Shown here: positions 12,270 through 23,545 of the stretch, one piece after another
How the letters are laid out: each line of letters starts with the position of its first letter
Numbering within the stretch: the stretch's first letter is position 1
Assembly: GCA_003550325.1 (NCBI GenBank)
Contig: QKWP01001226.1
Coordinates: 2,458-66,457, forward strand
Direction: 5' to 3'
Length of the DNA stretch: 64,000 bases
Source: Gigaspora rosea
Taxonomy: Eukaryota; Glomeromycota; Glomeromycetes; Diversisporales; Gigasporaceae
The notes under the pieces: model-generated
Seen by the model: the letters and a program-made list of their open reading frames with translations, nothing else
Databases searched by the model: none
Told to the model about the DNA's origin: nothing
Translations under genes and position numbers: made by a program

Positions 12270-12913
12270 TATATTTAAATAATTAATTAGATTATCTAAT
12301 AAATGTTCTCTTATTGTATTTTAGTCCTTTTTTTATTTTACTTCGTAATGAACGAATATACAAAGAACAGCTTATTAAAATTTAAATAAATACTATTAGC
12401 TACCTGCGGGGACGTTACATTACGTACGAACGCTATTTTCTTTATATACTCTACTCTTAAAACCTGAAATTTTTTCTTTTTTTGAATTAACAAAATTATA
12501 AGGAACATAAATATATAAATTTTATTTGCTCTTTCTTATAAAAAATTTCAGTTCATTTTTGAGAATCTGAAATAAGCTTTTTTTAAAATCAATTTTGGCA
12601 TGTATAGTGCCAGCCAAACACTAATAAAATTTTTACTATTGCATAACGATCTACAAATGTTAGCCAATTATAAATCATGAGTTTGTGACATGATCAAAAA
12701 AGATTCAAACAATATAAAAATTGCCTATAATACAAAATTTGTATAGAAAACCTATTTGTGCATTAACAAAGTTTTTCTTGAATGATTTTACCAAAGTAAT
12801 GGCACCTATTTCTAGAAATGACCCTATTGTTAGAAATCTTTTGTTTTTTGTCACAATGTACTATAAAACACAAAATTTTTCAAACAAGTCATGTAAATAC
12901 AAATATATAAGTT
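12270..12913. other. 3' flank of the TLDc gene, unit A
   Basis: AT-rich sequence shared with B (31216-31850) and, for its first 180 bp, with C (52272-52450). Near 12800 the motif CCTATTTCTAGAAAT is the reverse complement of TTTCTAGAAATAGG at the start of the unit (about 96), so the two unit ends carry related inverted words. No gene is supported. Confidence 0.5.
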
Positions 12914-13289
12914 TTTTTTTCTTTTTTTTTTTTAATGCAATGTCGCATGCAAGCGGATTTTTATTAGGTTTTTAGATAATACATTCTTGGTTAATGAGAG
13001 TACATATAGCCACACGTGCAACTTTTGGTTGCCTATTTTAAGTAGTCCGCCCAAAGGTTCTACACTATATGCTGTACCTGTAACCTAACTAGGAGATTAC
13101 CCATTTAAACTCTCTGGTGTTCCCTGTCCTGTATTGCCCACCACAACCACACCTATACATAACCTCATGCTGCTTCAATTGAAGACCACCCAGATCGACA
13201 TTTGCTATACTACTTGCACCCTAATTCTGTAGGTAGTCTAGTAGCATTTAAACTGCCGGATTACCCTAGGGAGGGTGTAGTACATACCC
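12914..13289 (-). mobile_element. Poly-A retroposon (SINE or truncated LINE), minus strand, unit A only
   Basis: The 13-bp direct repeat AAATATATAAGTT borders the insert (12901-12913 and 13290-13302). Unit B has the empty site with a single copy near 31844. The insert begins with a 20-base T-rich run, so on the minus strand it ends in poly-A, the hallmark of target-primed reverse transcription. Its body is less AT-rich than the surroundings (for example GACCACCCAGATCGACATT). I see no tRNA-like promoter and no intact reverse-transcriptase frame. It is either a SINE or the 3' end of a LINE. Confidence 0.85.
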
Positions 13290-13312
13290 AAATATATAAG
13301 TTGGAATATATC

Positions 13313-13510
13313 ATGTTGTATAAAATTAATTATTTGTATAACCATAGAACCATATTTACTACTCTAGTAACTTTTGAAGCAATTGCAAAAGAAATACAAG
13401 ATAAAGAAATATTTAAACAACAAAAACTTCAAGAAATAAATGCAAGAAAAGAACAGAGAGCAGCAAAAAAAAAACAAAAAAAAACAAAAAAAACAAAACG
13501 TAACAAATAA
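13313..13510 (+). CDS. Lysine-rich short ORF at the end of unit A
   Basis: A 65-residue frame that begins MLYKINYLYN, continues through a charged helical stretch (IAKEIQDKEIFKQQKLQ, then a run of Arg/Lys/Glu) and ends in a lysine-rich tail (KKKQKKTKKTKRNK). It resembles the basic coiled-coil tail of many transposase-like proteins, but no catalytic domain is present, so this is only a guess. The copy in B has a CAA-to-TAA stop. The 13-bp target site of the retroposon lies just upstream, so the original start may have been displaced. Confidence 0.3.
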   Translation: MLYKINYLYNHRTIFTTLVTFEAIAKEIQDKEIFKQQKLQEINARKEQRAAKKKQKKTKKTKRNK

Positions 13511-14403
13511 AAATATAAAAAAATTTTAAATTTCTAAATTTTTAGAACAATTATATTAGATTTCTAGAAATAGGAGCCAATAGTCAAATTTAACCAAATT
13601 TTATTATTAAATAATAAATAGATAATAAATTTTATATATAAAATTTTATAAAAATATATTAATATTTAAAACTTTTAGAAGTAACAAAAAAAGGTTTCTA
13701 GAAATACCGTAGGTGCCATTATCTTACATAACTACCTAAATTCTATTTCAATATGGGCCTTGCTCAAGTTATAACCTAATATAAAATAATATGTTTGTTA
13801 TCATGTAATAGTGAAATTTTGTTAATGCACCTGGCCCAAATTTTATAGTTATATACAGATAGTACAATCTAAAGCTATCAACATTTTATATACGGATGCC
13901 AATTTTTTAGCTGCAGTATAACATGATTGGCCAATAAAAATGCAGAATCATTTAAGATAAATTTAAATTTTATTAATAAATTTTAAAATTTTGTTAATAA
14001 ATTTAAATTTTTGTTATGTTTTTTTATTATAAGCACCAAATTTTTAAACTATATATAACTTTAAATTGATATAAACTTCTTAAAATAAGAGATACTAAAA
14101 ATTCTATTTGTAGATTTGATAGTTTTATAATCAAAAAGCTATTAAATTTATAAAAACTTTTTTTCGTTTACTTTATTTTAAAAAATTATAAAAGTTTAAA
14201 ATTTTATAGTTAAAAGTTAATAGCTTTCATAATAGCAACTTACCAAAATAATAATTTTTTAATTTAGAAAATGATCTATTAGGCTTTTTTACTAAGATAA
14301 ATCCTTTAGGACCATATCATTAATTACCTGATTATTTTTTATCACAGGCCTACTCCTCTTCCTTCCTTTAATATATATATAGTCGGATTTCTTATATATA
14401 ATT

Positions 14404-14846
14404 AGGGTTCCAACATCCAATCTGGTTAACTGTTCAACTGATCAACCGAACCGAAAAAAACGTCAACCGGATCGCAATTTTGACAAGCCGGTTTAAATAT
14501 GCTAACCAGATTAATATAACACAAACGGGTCACTGTTAAAAAACGGGTAATCTGATTTCTTTTATTATGTCGACCTGCAACTATATATATTTCTTATTAC
14601 AGCACGCTTGTCAAATTTAACTAATTTTTTGTCCTCAAATTTAAGTTTTGGGGACAAATTTATTTTTACAAATGCGCCGTAATATATAGGTAATTAGGTA
14701 TCCGGGCCACCCAATTAGCATTACCTAATTACAATCGGGTGACCCGTTTTTAATCGGATATTCGGTTTTAGTTTCGGATAACCGGTTCCAATTAGTTTTT
14801 ATCCGACGGGTCACGGTTGGAGATTTTCAATCTGGTTTGGAACCCT
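14404..14846. mobile_element. 443-bp TIR element with 10-bp target duplication
   Basis: Ends AGGGTTCCAA and TTGGAACCCT are perfect inverted repeats. ATATATAATT stands on both sides (14394-14403, 14847-14856). A (about 925-940) and C (about 35175-35190) show the empty site. The interior has GGTGACCCG and CCGGTT-type words in both orientations and no reading frame. The 9-11 bp duplication points to MULE-type mobilisation (inference). Confidence 0.88.
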
Positions 14847-15542
14847 ATATATAATTTTACTTTTTTTTACCTCCTCTTCTCTAAAAAATTATCTGATTTT
14901 TGTTACTTCCCTATCATCTTAATAAAATTTGGTTCTCCTGATTTTTCTGGTTCTAATAATTAATAAAATTATTAAAATCTGATTAGTAAAACCAGAAATA
15001 TGAACTTTTGAAATTTGGTTAATGTGCTAAAGATTATATAAAAACATTGTATAAATTTCATATACTAAATCTTTAGCTAGATTGAGTTTATTTTAATAAT
15101 CACACTACTATTAAAATCAAAAAGACCAGGAGAACAGGTTTTTTTTAAATAGTAAAAGAGATTAACCTATTATAAATCTTAGTCAAAATACTTTTAATTT
15201 TAAAAAAAGATATAAAATAAAAAAAGGTGGCCTAAAAGACTTTTGAACTAAGTTAAACACTTTTATTACTTTAAGTAAACTTATTCACCTGGTCTTTTTA
15301 ATACTAATTGTAGTAATATTATTAAAATTAACTTAGTAGAGCCAGATACATAACCTTATAAAATTTATATAATATTTTTAGAATAAATGTTATTGTCGCC
15401 CCCGTTACATGATGGTTATGTCACAGGTCATGTGCAATATATAAACAATGATCGTCCAATGCCGATCATTGTTTCTTTTTTTTGTCGCGTTTTTTTTAGA
15501 TCTATACAATGAGTCGCGTTGTTGGTGCTGCTGTTCCTGGAG

Positions 15543-15843
15543 GGGAGCAGGTTAAAATCCCGACAAACAGAATTCCGACAGGTCATAATCCCGAAAAAAA
15601 ATCCCAATAATCAAAATCCCGACAATCCCGACAACAAAAAAATCATTAAATTTATTTAAGTTAGGGTTAGGGTTAGGTGAGTGCCTAGGTTGAGCGCCTG
15701 GGCTAGGGTTTGGTTTAGTTGATTTTATAGTAAAGTTGCTCAAGGAAAACTTTTTTAATTGTCGGGATTTTTGATTGTCAGGATTTTTTTGTTGGGATTA
15801 TGACCTGTCAGGATTTTGTTTGTCGGGATTTTGACCCAAACCC
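15543..15843. mobile_element. 301-bp nested inverted-repeat element, 8-bp duplication, telomere-like core
   Basis: Flanked by TCCTGGAG on both sides (15535-15542, 15844-15851), which suggests hAT-type insertion. Arms of about 75 bp are inverted copies built around AAAATCCCGACA and GGTCATAATCCC. The loop contains TTAGGGTTAGGGTTAGG at about 15661 and further TAGG/GCCTGGG words. It sits inside the 1.4-kb element. There is no coding capacity. Confidence 0.8.
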
Positions 15844-16511
15844 TCCTGGAGTAGTATTATTGTTGTCACTTACTGGTGTCGTCATTCTTGGAGCTTCATT
15901 GTCTTACTGGTGTCGCCGTTCTTGTAGTTTCGTTATCGTTACTGGTGTTGGAATTGCAGGTATCATTGTCATGCCAAACTACTGGTATTTTCGCTTGTCA
16001 GTGGCATGGTAACTAACATTTACCTTTTTTTTGAGTAACTAGTTTTTGTTCTGGAGTTTTCACTTTTTAGTCTTCGTTAGCGTGATTCTAGCTATTTCGG
16101 TGAGTGGTATTGGTGAATCTGTAGAATCTTCTTCAGTTCGTTGCTGGAGTTTCACGTATGTGATTTCGTAGCTTTGGTCTATTGGCTCTAGATAGTGTGA
16201 GTTGATAACTAACCTTTACTGTTTTTTTTGGAGTTTTCGCTTATTAGACTTCGTTAGCGTGATTCCGCCCATTTCGGTAGTGTTGGTGGAATCTGTAGCG
16301 TCTTCTTCGGTTTGTTACTAGAGTTTCGCAAATGTGATTTGTAGCTTCAGTGCTAGTTCGTCGGTTCGGGTCTCTTTGGTGCCGTAGCGTTTTTTTAAAT
16401 GTTGTCTTGATTATTTTCGGCGGATTGGTGGATCTTTTCTTTACCAGATCATCATTGTTGGATTCACGCAATAGTAGTATTAGGGTCGACCATTATAATA
16501 AAGTGTATTGA

Positions 16512-16640
16512 GTCAAAATAACCCTCCTCTTAGAATTTAGGTTAGGGTGGGCCAGAATTATGGTGATGCCGGCTAGAGTTTTTTAGTATAAAAACCCAGC
16601 CTGCACTATCCCTAAATTCTAAGAGGAGGGTTATTTTGAC
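16512..16640. mobile_element. 129-bp nested MITE with 30-bp inverted ends
   Basis: Perfect inverted ends of about 30 bp beginning GTCAAAATAACCCTCCTCTT. No clear target duplication, though GTCAAAATA recurs right after the right end. Contains TTAGGTTAGGG next to the left arm. Nested in 15381-16786. Confidence 0.7.
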
Positions 16641-17589
16641 CCGGTCAAAATAGCATTTTTAATTAAAAATAAAATATTATATGATAATTTTCTAGTTAAA
16701 TATACTTACGTTCTATTGGTCGATTATGTCTCGTGCGACCTGTGACAAAAGTGTCATGTAACGGGGGGCAACAAATAAATTTGTCCATATTTTTATATAA
16801 TCTTTAGAACATTTGCCAAATTTCAAAAGGTTATATCTCCAGTTCTACTAATCAAATTTTAATAATCTCATTACTATAGTATTAGAACTGAAAAACCAAA
16901 AGAATAAGCTTTATTAAAATAATAAAAAAAATGCTATCTTAGTACAAAGGCCTTAATGGATCATTTTTTAAATCAAAAAATTATTATTTTAGTACATGTT
17001 TATAAGAATTAGTAGTAGCCTTCCACAAAATTTTTTACTACCCACTCCTTTCTTCTTCCAAAAATTCCCTATTTGCTACCAATTTACAAATATGGTCAAC
17101 TAAATTTTTTTTATTTTCTTTTTTGTCATTCTTTTAATGCTTTTTATATTTTTTTTATCATTTTTTTGGTGCTTTTTACATTGTTTTTCAGTTTATTTAT
17201 GTTGTTTTTTAGTAGGTTTATGTTTTTTTTTATAGTTTTATACATTTTTTGATACTTTTGACATGTTCTTTCAATGCTTGTTTTGTTGTTCTTTAGTAAC
17301 TTTTTGTCATTTTTTCAGTGCTTTTTTTGTTGTTTTCAGTACTTTTTCATTATTTTTTTGGTACTTTTTTTTTATCATTGTTTTGTCATTTTCAGTGCCT
17401 TTTTTGTTTTTTTAATGCTTTTCTCATTGTTTTTCAGTACTTCTTTTTCATTATTCTTTTAGTGTTTTTTATTGTTCTTTTGGTGCTTTTCCATTGTTCT
17501 TTTAGTGCTTTTTTTGTTGCTCTTTTAGTGCTTTCAATGTTTTTTTTGGAGTTTTTTTTGATGTACTTTTAGTGCTTCTTTTATTGTCC

Positions 17590-18090
17590 ATTTAATTTAA
17601 AATTACAGTAATGTTTGTATTAACATTTGTACAAACATTGATATTAAAATTTGTATGAACATTAGTATCAACATTCATATAAAGGTTAGTATTAATGTTC
17701 ATAAGGACATTAATACTAATGTTCATATGAACATTAATACTAATGTTCATATGAACATTTTGGTATTATTGTTATAAATAAATTGCATATAATAAAGAAT
17801 TCTTTAAAAAAGTAAAATAAATAAAGCTTTAATAAATGTTTTTTTTTTTGCAAAAAATTTTAACTTTTTAGTATGAATATTAATACAAATATTAGTATGA
17901 ATGCTTATGAATGTTAGCACAAATGTTAATACAAATGTTAGTACAAACATTAGTATGAATATTAGTACGAACGTTTGCGCAAACATTAGCATATGAACAT
18001 TAACATGAATGTTAGTATGAACATTAGTACTAACGTTCATACTAATGTTTGTACTAATGATCATACTAACGTTCGTTCTAACATTTGTAA
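17590..18090. repeat. Word-array AACATTAGTA/TACTAATGTT (unit B)
   Basis: Same short-word array as 2240-2660, slightly longer: an extra ATTAATACTAATGTTCATATG unit appears near 17705-17755. The minus-strand frame over 17804-18064 is repeat-derived and not a gene. Confidence 0.75.
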
Positions 18091-18667
18091 ATTTGTTGTG
18101 TTATACTATCCAATAAAAATACGATCACGTAGGAGGTAAGGTGTGTCCATAAGACAAAATATTACGTGACCTGTAGACTTTCCGAAATAAAATGATTACT
18201 GGTCATATGACCATATGACCAGCAGTTATTTGATTACAGGCTTATGACCTGGTCATCGGATATTTATTGTATTGCAAATCGTAATTTACCACTAAACTTG
18301 GAATTCTCGGAATATAATTTTCATCACAAATGTCAGCAAAAACTTTCTACACGTTACCTTGAGCTTCTCAATTAACATCCGGAATGGGCCAGGCCAAATC
18401 TGAGAATTTATGAGCCAGGCTGGGTGTTTGGTTTGGTTTGGGCACTTATTTTTAGGGCCCAATATTTTATGGGCGGGGTTTGGGTTAGGTTCGTTAAATG
18501 TTGGGATTGCTTTTTGAACAACCCACGGCCCAATAATAAATACCTGGTAAACCATAGTAAAAGTGCCAAAAAGAAAAAATTGATAAATTAGGTTATTTCC
18601 AGCCGGGTCAGTCAGATGATAGGATGTTTTTTTTATAACTGATCATTAGGAATTCTCTATTTTACAG

Positions 18668-18850
18668 CTATTATCATAAATTCTAGGACATCAAAAAATT
18701 TTCTTGAATCTTTTCTGTTTCATCTGGTAAAAAATTACCTAACCTTCGAATTTTGCTTTCGAAGGATTAGGTATTTTACCGGACGAAACAGAAAAGATTC
18801 TGGAAAACAAGAAATTTTTAGATGTCCCAGAATTTATGATAATATTGCTG
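18668..18850. mobile_element. Hairpin MITE, unit B
   Basis: Copy of the hairpin at 3149-3325 with better outer arms: the element starts AGCTATTATCATAAATTCT and ends with the near-complement AGAATTTATGATAATATTGCT. Confidence 0.75.
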
Positions 18851-19374
18851 TAAAGATTTTAAATCGTGTGACTAATATTTGCCTTTACCCAGATAATTTT
18901 TATGTAGAAACATAACTTCTACGTTACAGAATAGAAAATTACATGAGTGCTGCTAAAGGAAACTGAGGTTTCAGGCTTCCAATTTTATCATTTATTATTT
19001 ATTGGATTCAGCCTACTGGTAACATATGTAATCAATTTCATATTTGATATTTTGTGTCGATTTAGGATTTAGTAAAAGGTTAAGTAGGATTTTTTTGTTA
19101 CAATAAAATATGGAAGTCTGATAAGAAGAATGAAATTTGCTAGACACAATAATTTTATTTGACCAAAATTTTATAATGATAAAGATATATTGGTAAAAAT
19201 TAGTGGGCTTATTTGGGTCAATCTTGGGCCGAGCCTATTTTTAAACTAAAGCCCGACCAGTTCCATTTCTTGGGGGTTTTTTTTTTCTTGAGCCGGGCCT
19301 GGGCTAATAAATATTTTGTGGGCCTAAGTATGGGCCCTATTCAAATTCGTCCAACTGGCTAATTCCAGTCCATA
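18851..19374. other. AT-rich spacer of unit B
   Basis: Closely matches 3330-3840 of A, including the GGGCC word cluster (19205-19345). No gene is seen. Confidence 0.5.
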
Positions 19375-20730
19375 TTCTCGATGTTGAAGATTTCAATGTA
19401 ATTATTAATATCGGAGAATCATCGCACAGTAGGATATTTCAAGCATATTTGAATATAAATCATTGTATTTCGTAATGAATTAGCAAACTTTAACAAAGAC
19501 CATAATGTTACAATTTGAAATGAATTAGCAAACTTTAACAAAGACCATAATGTTACAATTTGAAATTATTATTAAATAAGCTATATAGCATTTCTTTCAA
19601 TGTTATTTATAAGTTGGAAACTAGTCTTTGATTAATATTATTTAATAAAGATATATTTATGGAGGATTGATTTTAATAGAAATCAAGAAGTGTCACTTAT
19701 TTTTGAATTTATTCTTATTGCTTCAGAATTTCTTCTAGAAGAATAAATTAAATACTTTGAAGCTTAAGTTAATCGAGACAAAAGCTAATTGGCTTTATTT
19801 GCGTTTTAAAAGTGTTTATTAAAAGAGTTTCCAAAATGAACAACTTTAAGAATCACAATGATGGTGCAGTGACTTTCTGATAAAGTAACCAGATAAGATT
19901 TTTGACTTTGAAGACTTTTCATTATTTCAAGGAAATGATTTATTTTCACTTATTAAACAAGAATTTGCAAATGGAAGTAAAAGTTTGGAACTATGTCATC
20001 AAATAGGGAATCGCACAAAATCTAGACTTACCATTAGATCCTGAAAATTGGACACAAAAGAATTTCTGGTTTTAAATACTATCATTTCGTTAATTTCAAT
20101 ATCTGGTGACAATATCCAAAATAAAACATATCACCAAATTTTAGATAAAAATCTTTGGGATGATATATTGAGGAGAGCTTTAAATTCCAATCGTCAAATA
20201 TCATCAACTATTCTTCCATCTCGAATGATTTAACATCTGAAATTACCATCACGAACGACGGAGCATTCTCAACAGTTATCAACGAAATACATGCAATCGA
20301 AATTCAACACGGATTGATAGGAAAGTTGAAGATATTCAGTAACAAATAATCCGTATGAGTTTAAATACTTCTTCGTGAAACTAGAAATGGTTTTACCTCT
20401 CAATCATTTAGAATTTATATGACAAAGGCAAGCAAATACTATTGTATTGATGAAGGTTAAAAATAACGATGAAAAAATTTATGGCTGGCTATAATCCTGA
20501 AAAATGGATCAATTCGTAATTATATAAGTTGCAATGGTGACTTTATTTTTTCATTGAAAAATTGTAAGATTCTTTCATCTATTTTAAGTCGTGTAAAACA
20601 CAAAAAAATGCAATTTTTTGTAGTTTTATAGGGATTCAGAATTCAGAATTTGGTTATAGTGAATTTCCATGAAAAATAAGCTTAAGCAAAATAAATCAAA
20701 TAATACATGAAGTATTTCAAATTTTGGAAA
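19375..20730 (+). pseudogene. Decayed BTB-BACK-TLDc gene, unit B
   Basis: Colinear with 3850-5210, including the 46-bp internal duplication and most lesions, so the gene was already dead before A and B separated. The TAG in the VIK-stop-GIAQN position is at 20004-20006. A single-base deletion near 20229 shortens the linker frame compared with A. At about 20348 B keeps CCG (as in NNPYEF of intact TLDc domains) where A has CTG. Confidence 0.85.
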
Positions 20731-21245
20731 GATATAAGAGTCGGAAGTTTAACACTACAATTCATTTGCGGATAAAGAAATTTAGCAGATATAGTGGGAA
20801 GATGGATTAGACATTATGTTGCAATAGATATGGGGAGCAAAAAATTCGAATACTTGGATTTGGGAAATTAAATTGACTTACTATCGGGTAGTCAAACTTT
20901 TTCAAATTTTATATTTTAGGTTAGTTTCTTAAATATGAACTTATTACTATATATAAAATCATCCATTTTTTTAATTAAATGACGTTATTTTATTTAGTTA
21001 ATTTAATTAAAAGTTTTTTGGTAGCTAAAATTAATATTTATGTGCATAACTTAACTGTGTTTCGGAACAGTGTTCGATCATGGTTTGAATCACGAACTAA
21101 ACAGAGCGCCCTTATATTTAATAGTTAAAACTAGAATTTGAGAATTTTTAATAACGAAAGAATATATATGAAAACGTATGGGCTTAATAGTTTTTATATA
21201 TACAATATACATTTAATAAGATGTCTATAACATGAAAAATGTATA

Positions 21246-21509
21246 TTGCTAAATTTTACAGCTATTTCAATAATTTATGAGTTGTTTTTTTTTTTATTTT
21301 TTTTTATTTCTGAAGTTAACGGCTATTCTGAAAATATAATTTTTAGAATTCTCAAGCATTTCCCTAGATGCGTTTTTCTAGTGATTGATTTTGATAAAAT
21401 TTTAGCCTCAATAGTACATACGAATAGTGATATTGTAAGATTTGCTCAAGTAATATTCTTAATTGATTTGCTAATAATTATAGTAAATCCAAATAAAAGC
21501 TTCAATTAG
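21246..21509 (+). CDS. Unrecognised 87-residue reading frame, unit B
   Basis: Begins MLNFTAISIIYE, has a Phe-rich run from a T tract, then CVFLVIDFDKILASIV and ends NPNKSFN. The C-terminal 60 codons are also open in unit A (5775-5969) despite several substitutions. It matches nothing I know, and has strongly hydrophobic patches. It may be a gene fragment carried in the unit or simply a chance frame. Confidence 0.2.
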   Translation: MLNFTAISIIYELFFFLFFFISEVNGYSENIIFRILKHFPRCVFLVIDFDKILASIVHTNSDIVRFAQVIFLIDLLIIIVNPNKSFN

Positions 21510-21624
21510 TACTTGATTAGTTTTTATCGATTATAAGTAGTAGCAATAATAGTACATTAATTATGACCAAAAGTATGAAACAACTTTAACTGTAGTTATG
21601 ATGATTTGCATAAGTTGAATGATG

Positions 21625-22040
21625 TTTTTTTTTTATTGAAAAAACAGTACAGTCGCACCCCCCCTAAGTGCACACCCCCTAAGTGCACGGTATATGAAAA
21701 ACCTCTTTAAGTGCACGGCCCCTCTTGGTCCCAAACAATATAACAATTATAAATTTTAACCCCTCTAAGTGCAAACCCCCTCTAAGTGCACATTTTGGCT
21801 TTTTTTCACTATGGTCCCGAGGGCATGCACTTAGGGGGGTGCGACTGTACTATTCTTTCCATTATTCTTTCCACTATTTTAAGTCGTCAATTCGTCATAA
21901 TAATAACTTCTATGGTCCACGTTTTATGTTGGTGCTCTTAAGGTTAATAATTTTAATCAAGATAATGTCTTCGTAATCCGAGTTCATATAAAAAGCAATT
22001 AGAAATACTTCAGACAATTTATTATGCTTTTTTTCAACCA
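21625..22040 (+). pseudogene. TLDc C-terminal fragment, unit B, split by a MITE
   Basis: Same relic as 6085-6300: FYGPRF near 21910 and SSYKKAIRNTSDN near 21975-22015. The 198-bp element 21650-21847 is inserted in its 5' part. Confidence 0.65.
21650..21847. mobile_element. 198-bp pogo/Tigger-like MITE, TA duplication
   Basis: Perfect outer inverted repeats starting CAGTCGCACCCC, with internal repeats of CCCCCTAAGTGCAC. TA is duplicated at 21648-21649 and 21848-21849. Unit A has the empty site near 6107. CAGT-starting ends plus TA duplications are typical of pogo-type Tc1/mariner MITEs. Word repeats of TAAGTGCA occur in both orientations. No reading frame. Confidence 0.88.
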
Positions 22041-23545
22041 GTTCCTTCAATGCGACTTAGTGATCATTTAAATGCAATTTTAATTTTAGCCAATCAAAGG
22101 AACTATATTGTTCTATGTCCTGGCTTTTATTTATTTTTTTTTTTTTTGACTTGGGCAATTTTTAATCACTTCTCTCTAGTGTTCCGAGTTGGTAAAAATT
22201 TTAGTACAATCGAATAATATGATTTCTGTATTAAATTCTTCGAAATCGTTGAGATTATTGTTGAGCAAAATAAATTTTTTAGTTTAAAAGTCTTTAAATA
22301 TCGACAAATCCTGTATTGTAACTTATTAAAGCTCTTATCGACAGACATTCTTTGTAGTTTACACCAAGTTGTTTAAACCATGATAGTTCTTTAAAAAGGT
22401 GATGCGGTATGTAATTTGTTACGTTTCACAATCATTCGTAAGAATTGAGCCACTTGCGAGACGAAGTTTTTTTCTAGGGATGTTACTATCTCATAATGAT
22501 CATGGTCTGGACCGGTTTTTTGAACCTGTCCGACTGATTCTTGATCCAAGAATTAAAACCGGTCCAAAATCGGTCCATATAAATAAACACAAACATCACG
22601 ATTATATAATTAAATAAAAGCAAGAGAACAATCGCGTGAGTTTATTTTTCATTATAAGACAATAACACACTCGGCACTTGGCATATAAAAGGATTTTGAT
22701 TTTTAGAAAGCTTTATTGTAAACACCCAATTATACAAATATCCATAGCTATTGTAAAAGAAATTTCATTTCATATTATTGTTATAATATAAACAATTACT
22801 AGTATATGACTCGTGCCTTTGGCACGTATAGCTGAAATTACTATCGTATAAATTTGCAATTTGTAAATATAAGCATCTAGTGTTGTAATTAGAGAAACCT
22901 ATTATCGTTCATGATTCTCTAATTTGAGTGAAATTATAACAATGTTTCATATCTTCTCCTAGATTGCTACCAAAATCCACCCACATACAAAATTCTTTAA
23001 GTTCGCTTTATATTAGATTAGAGCCTATATTTACATTAGGCTTTAGGCAGTTATATAATAAAATTGCTCATTGAAACATTTTTGTTAATGCGCAGAAGGT
23101 AATTAAATATCCAAGATTTGAAAAATGAGCAATTTGGTCAAAACGAACGTTTGTTTAATTTTCTAATATATTACATTACGTATATAGAATTTTTAAGCCA
23201 ATCAGAATGTATGTTTATCTCATATGGTTTATCACCCCCCTTAGTTCCTTAATATATAAGTTCCTTAATATATAGATAGTTCCTTAATATATAGATAGTT
23301 CCTTAATATATAGCTAGTAAGGCTAGAAGTTTGAAAAACATCGCAATCGCAAAAAACGGGTTGTTTTCATATAATACTGTAAAATAAAAATAATAAATAA
23401 AATGATACTATGCTAATTATAAACGTAAAATGTGTGTGCATTTTAAAGTTTTTTTTTTTTTTACAAAATAAATTCTGCCAAAGATCCGGTACTGTAACAG
23501 TGTTAATCTACACACACGGTGCAGTAATAACGATGTACGTACGTA
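22041..23545. other. Non-coding stretch of unit B
   Basis: Homologous to about 6300-7600 of A. No gene is supported; the minus-strand frame at 22166-22348 is not preserved in A. A microsatellite lies at 23243-23312. About 70 bp near 23130-23200 (ACGAACGTTTGTTTAATT...) is present here and missing from A. Confidence 0.5.
23243..23312 (+). repeat. Microsatellite, AGTTCCTTAATATATAGAT unit (B)
   Basis: Four copies of the unit described at 7409-7480; the first spacer is shorter than in A. Confidence 0.85.

Larger units (their letters stand above)
1..13520 (+). repeat. Tandem unit A of a three-copy segmental duplication
   Basis: Direct-repeat unit that recurs as B (13521-32050) and, split, as C (32486-38231 and 46600-52450). 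Order within the unit: AT-rich non-coding block, decayed BTB-TLDc gene, TLDc tail fragment, Sel1-kinase pseudogene, TLDc-only gene, lysine-rich ORF. Bases 1-40 match the end of the lysine-rich ORF seen at about 13460-13505 and 32000-32050, so the window opens on a unit junction and another unit probably lies upstream. Long stretches of A and B can be aligned by eye with few substitutions; length differences are mostly discrete insertions. Unequal crossing-over is the simplest origin (inference). Confidence 0.9.
15381..16786. mobile_element. 1.4-kb TIR element with 9-bp target duplication, carrying two nested elements
   Basis: Imperfect terminal inverted repeats of about 45 bp (shared core CCCCCGTTACATGA, then GTCACAGGTC). 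The target duplication ATATTTTTA is at 15372-15380 and 16787-16795. A and C have the empty site (about 1450 and 35690). Inside are a 301-bp element (15543-15843), a 129-bp element (16512-16640) and an imperfect tandem duplication of about 170 bp (16010-16190 versus 16200-16370) rich in TTCGTTAGCGTGATTC. No transposase frame is seen, so it is non-autonomous. Confidence 0.88.
13530..18667. other. Non-coding left block of unit B
   Basis: Homologous to 60-3148 of A and 32486-38231 of C. It holds no supported gene. The T-rich tract (about 17105-17580), with hydrophobic reading frames, and the word-array (17590-18090) repeat those of A. Two TIR elements (14404-14846 and 15381-16786) are inserted. 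Confidence 0.7.

Noticed and set aside
17804-18064. Minus-strand ORF rich in Asn/Val/Thr/Met (also 36677-36859)
   Set aside because: Produced by the AACATTAGTA word-array; no codon-level conservation.
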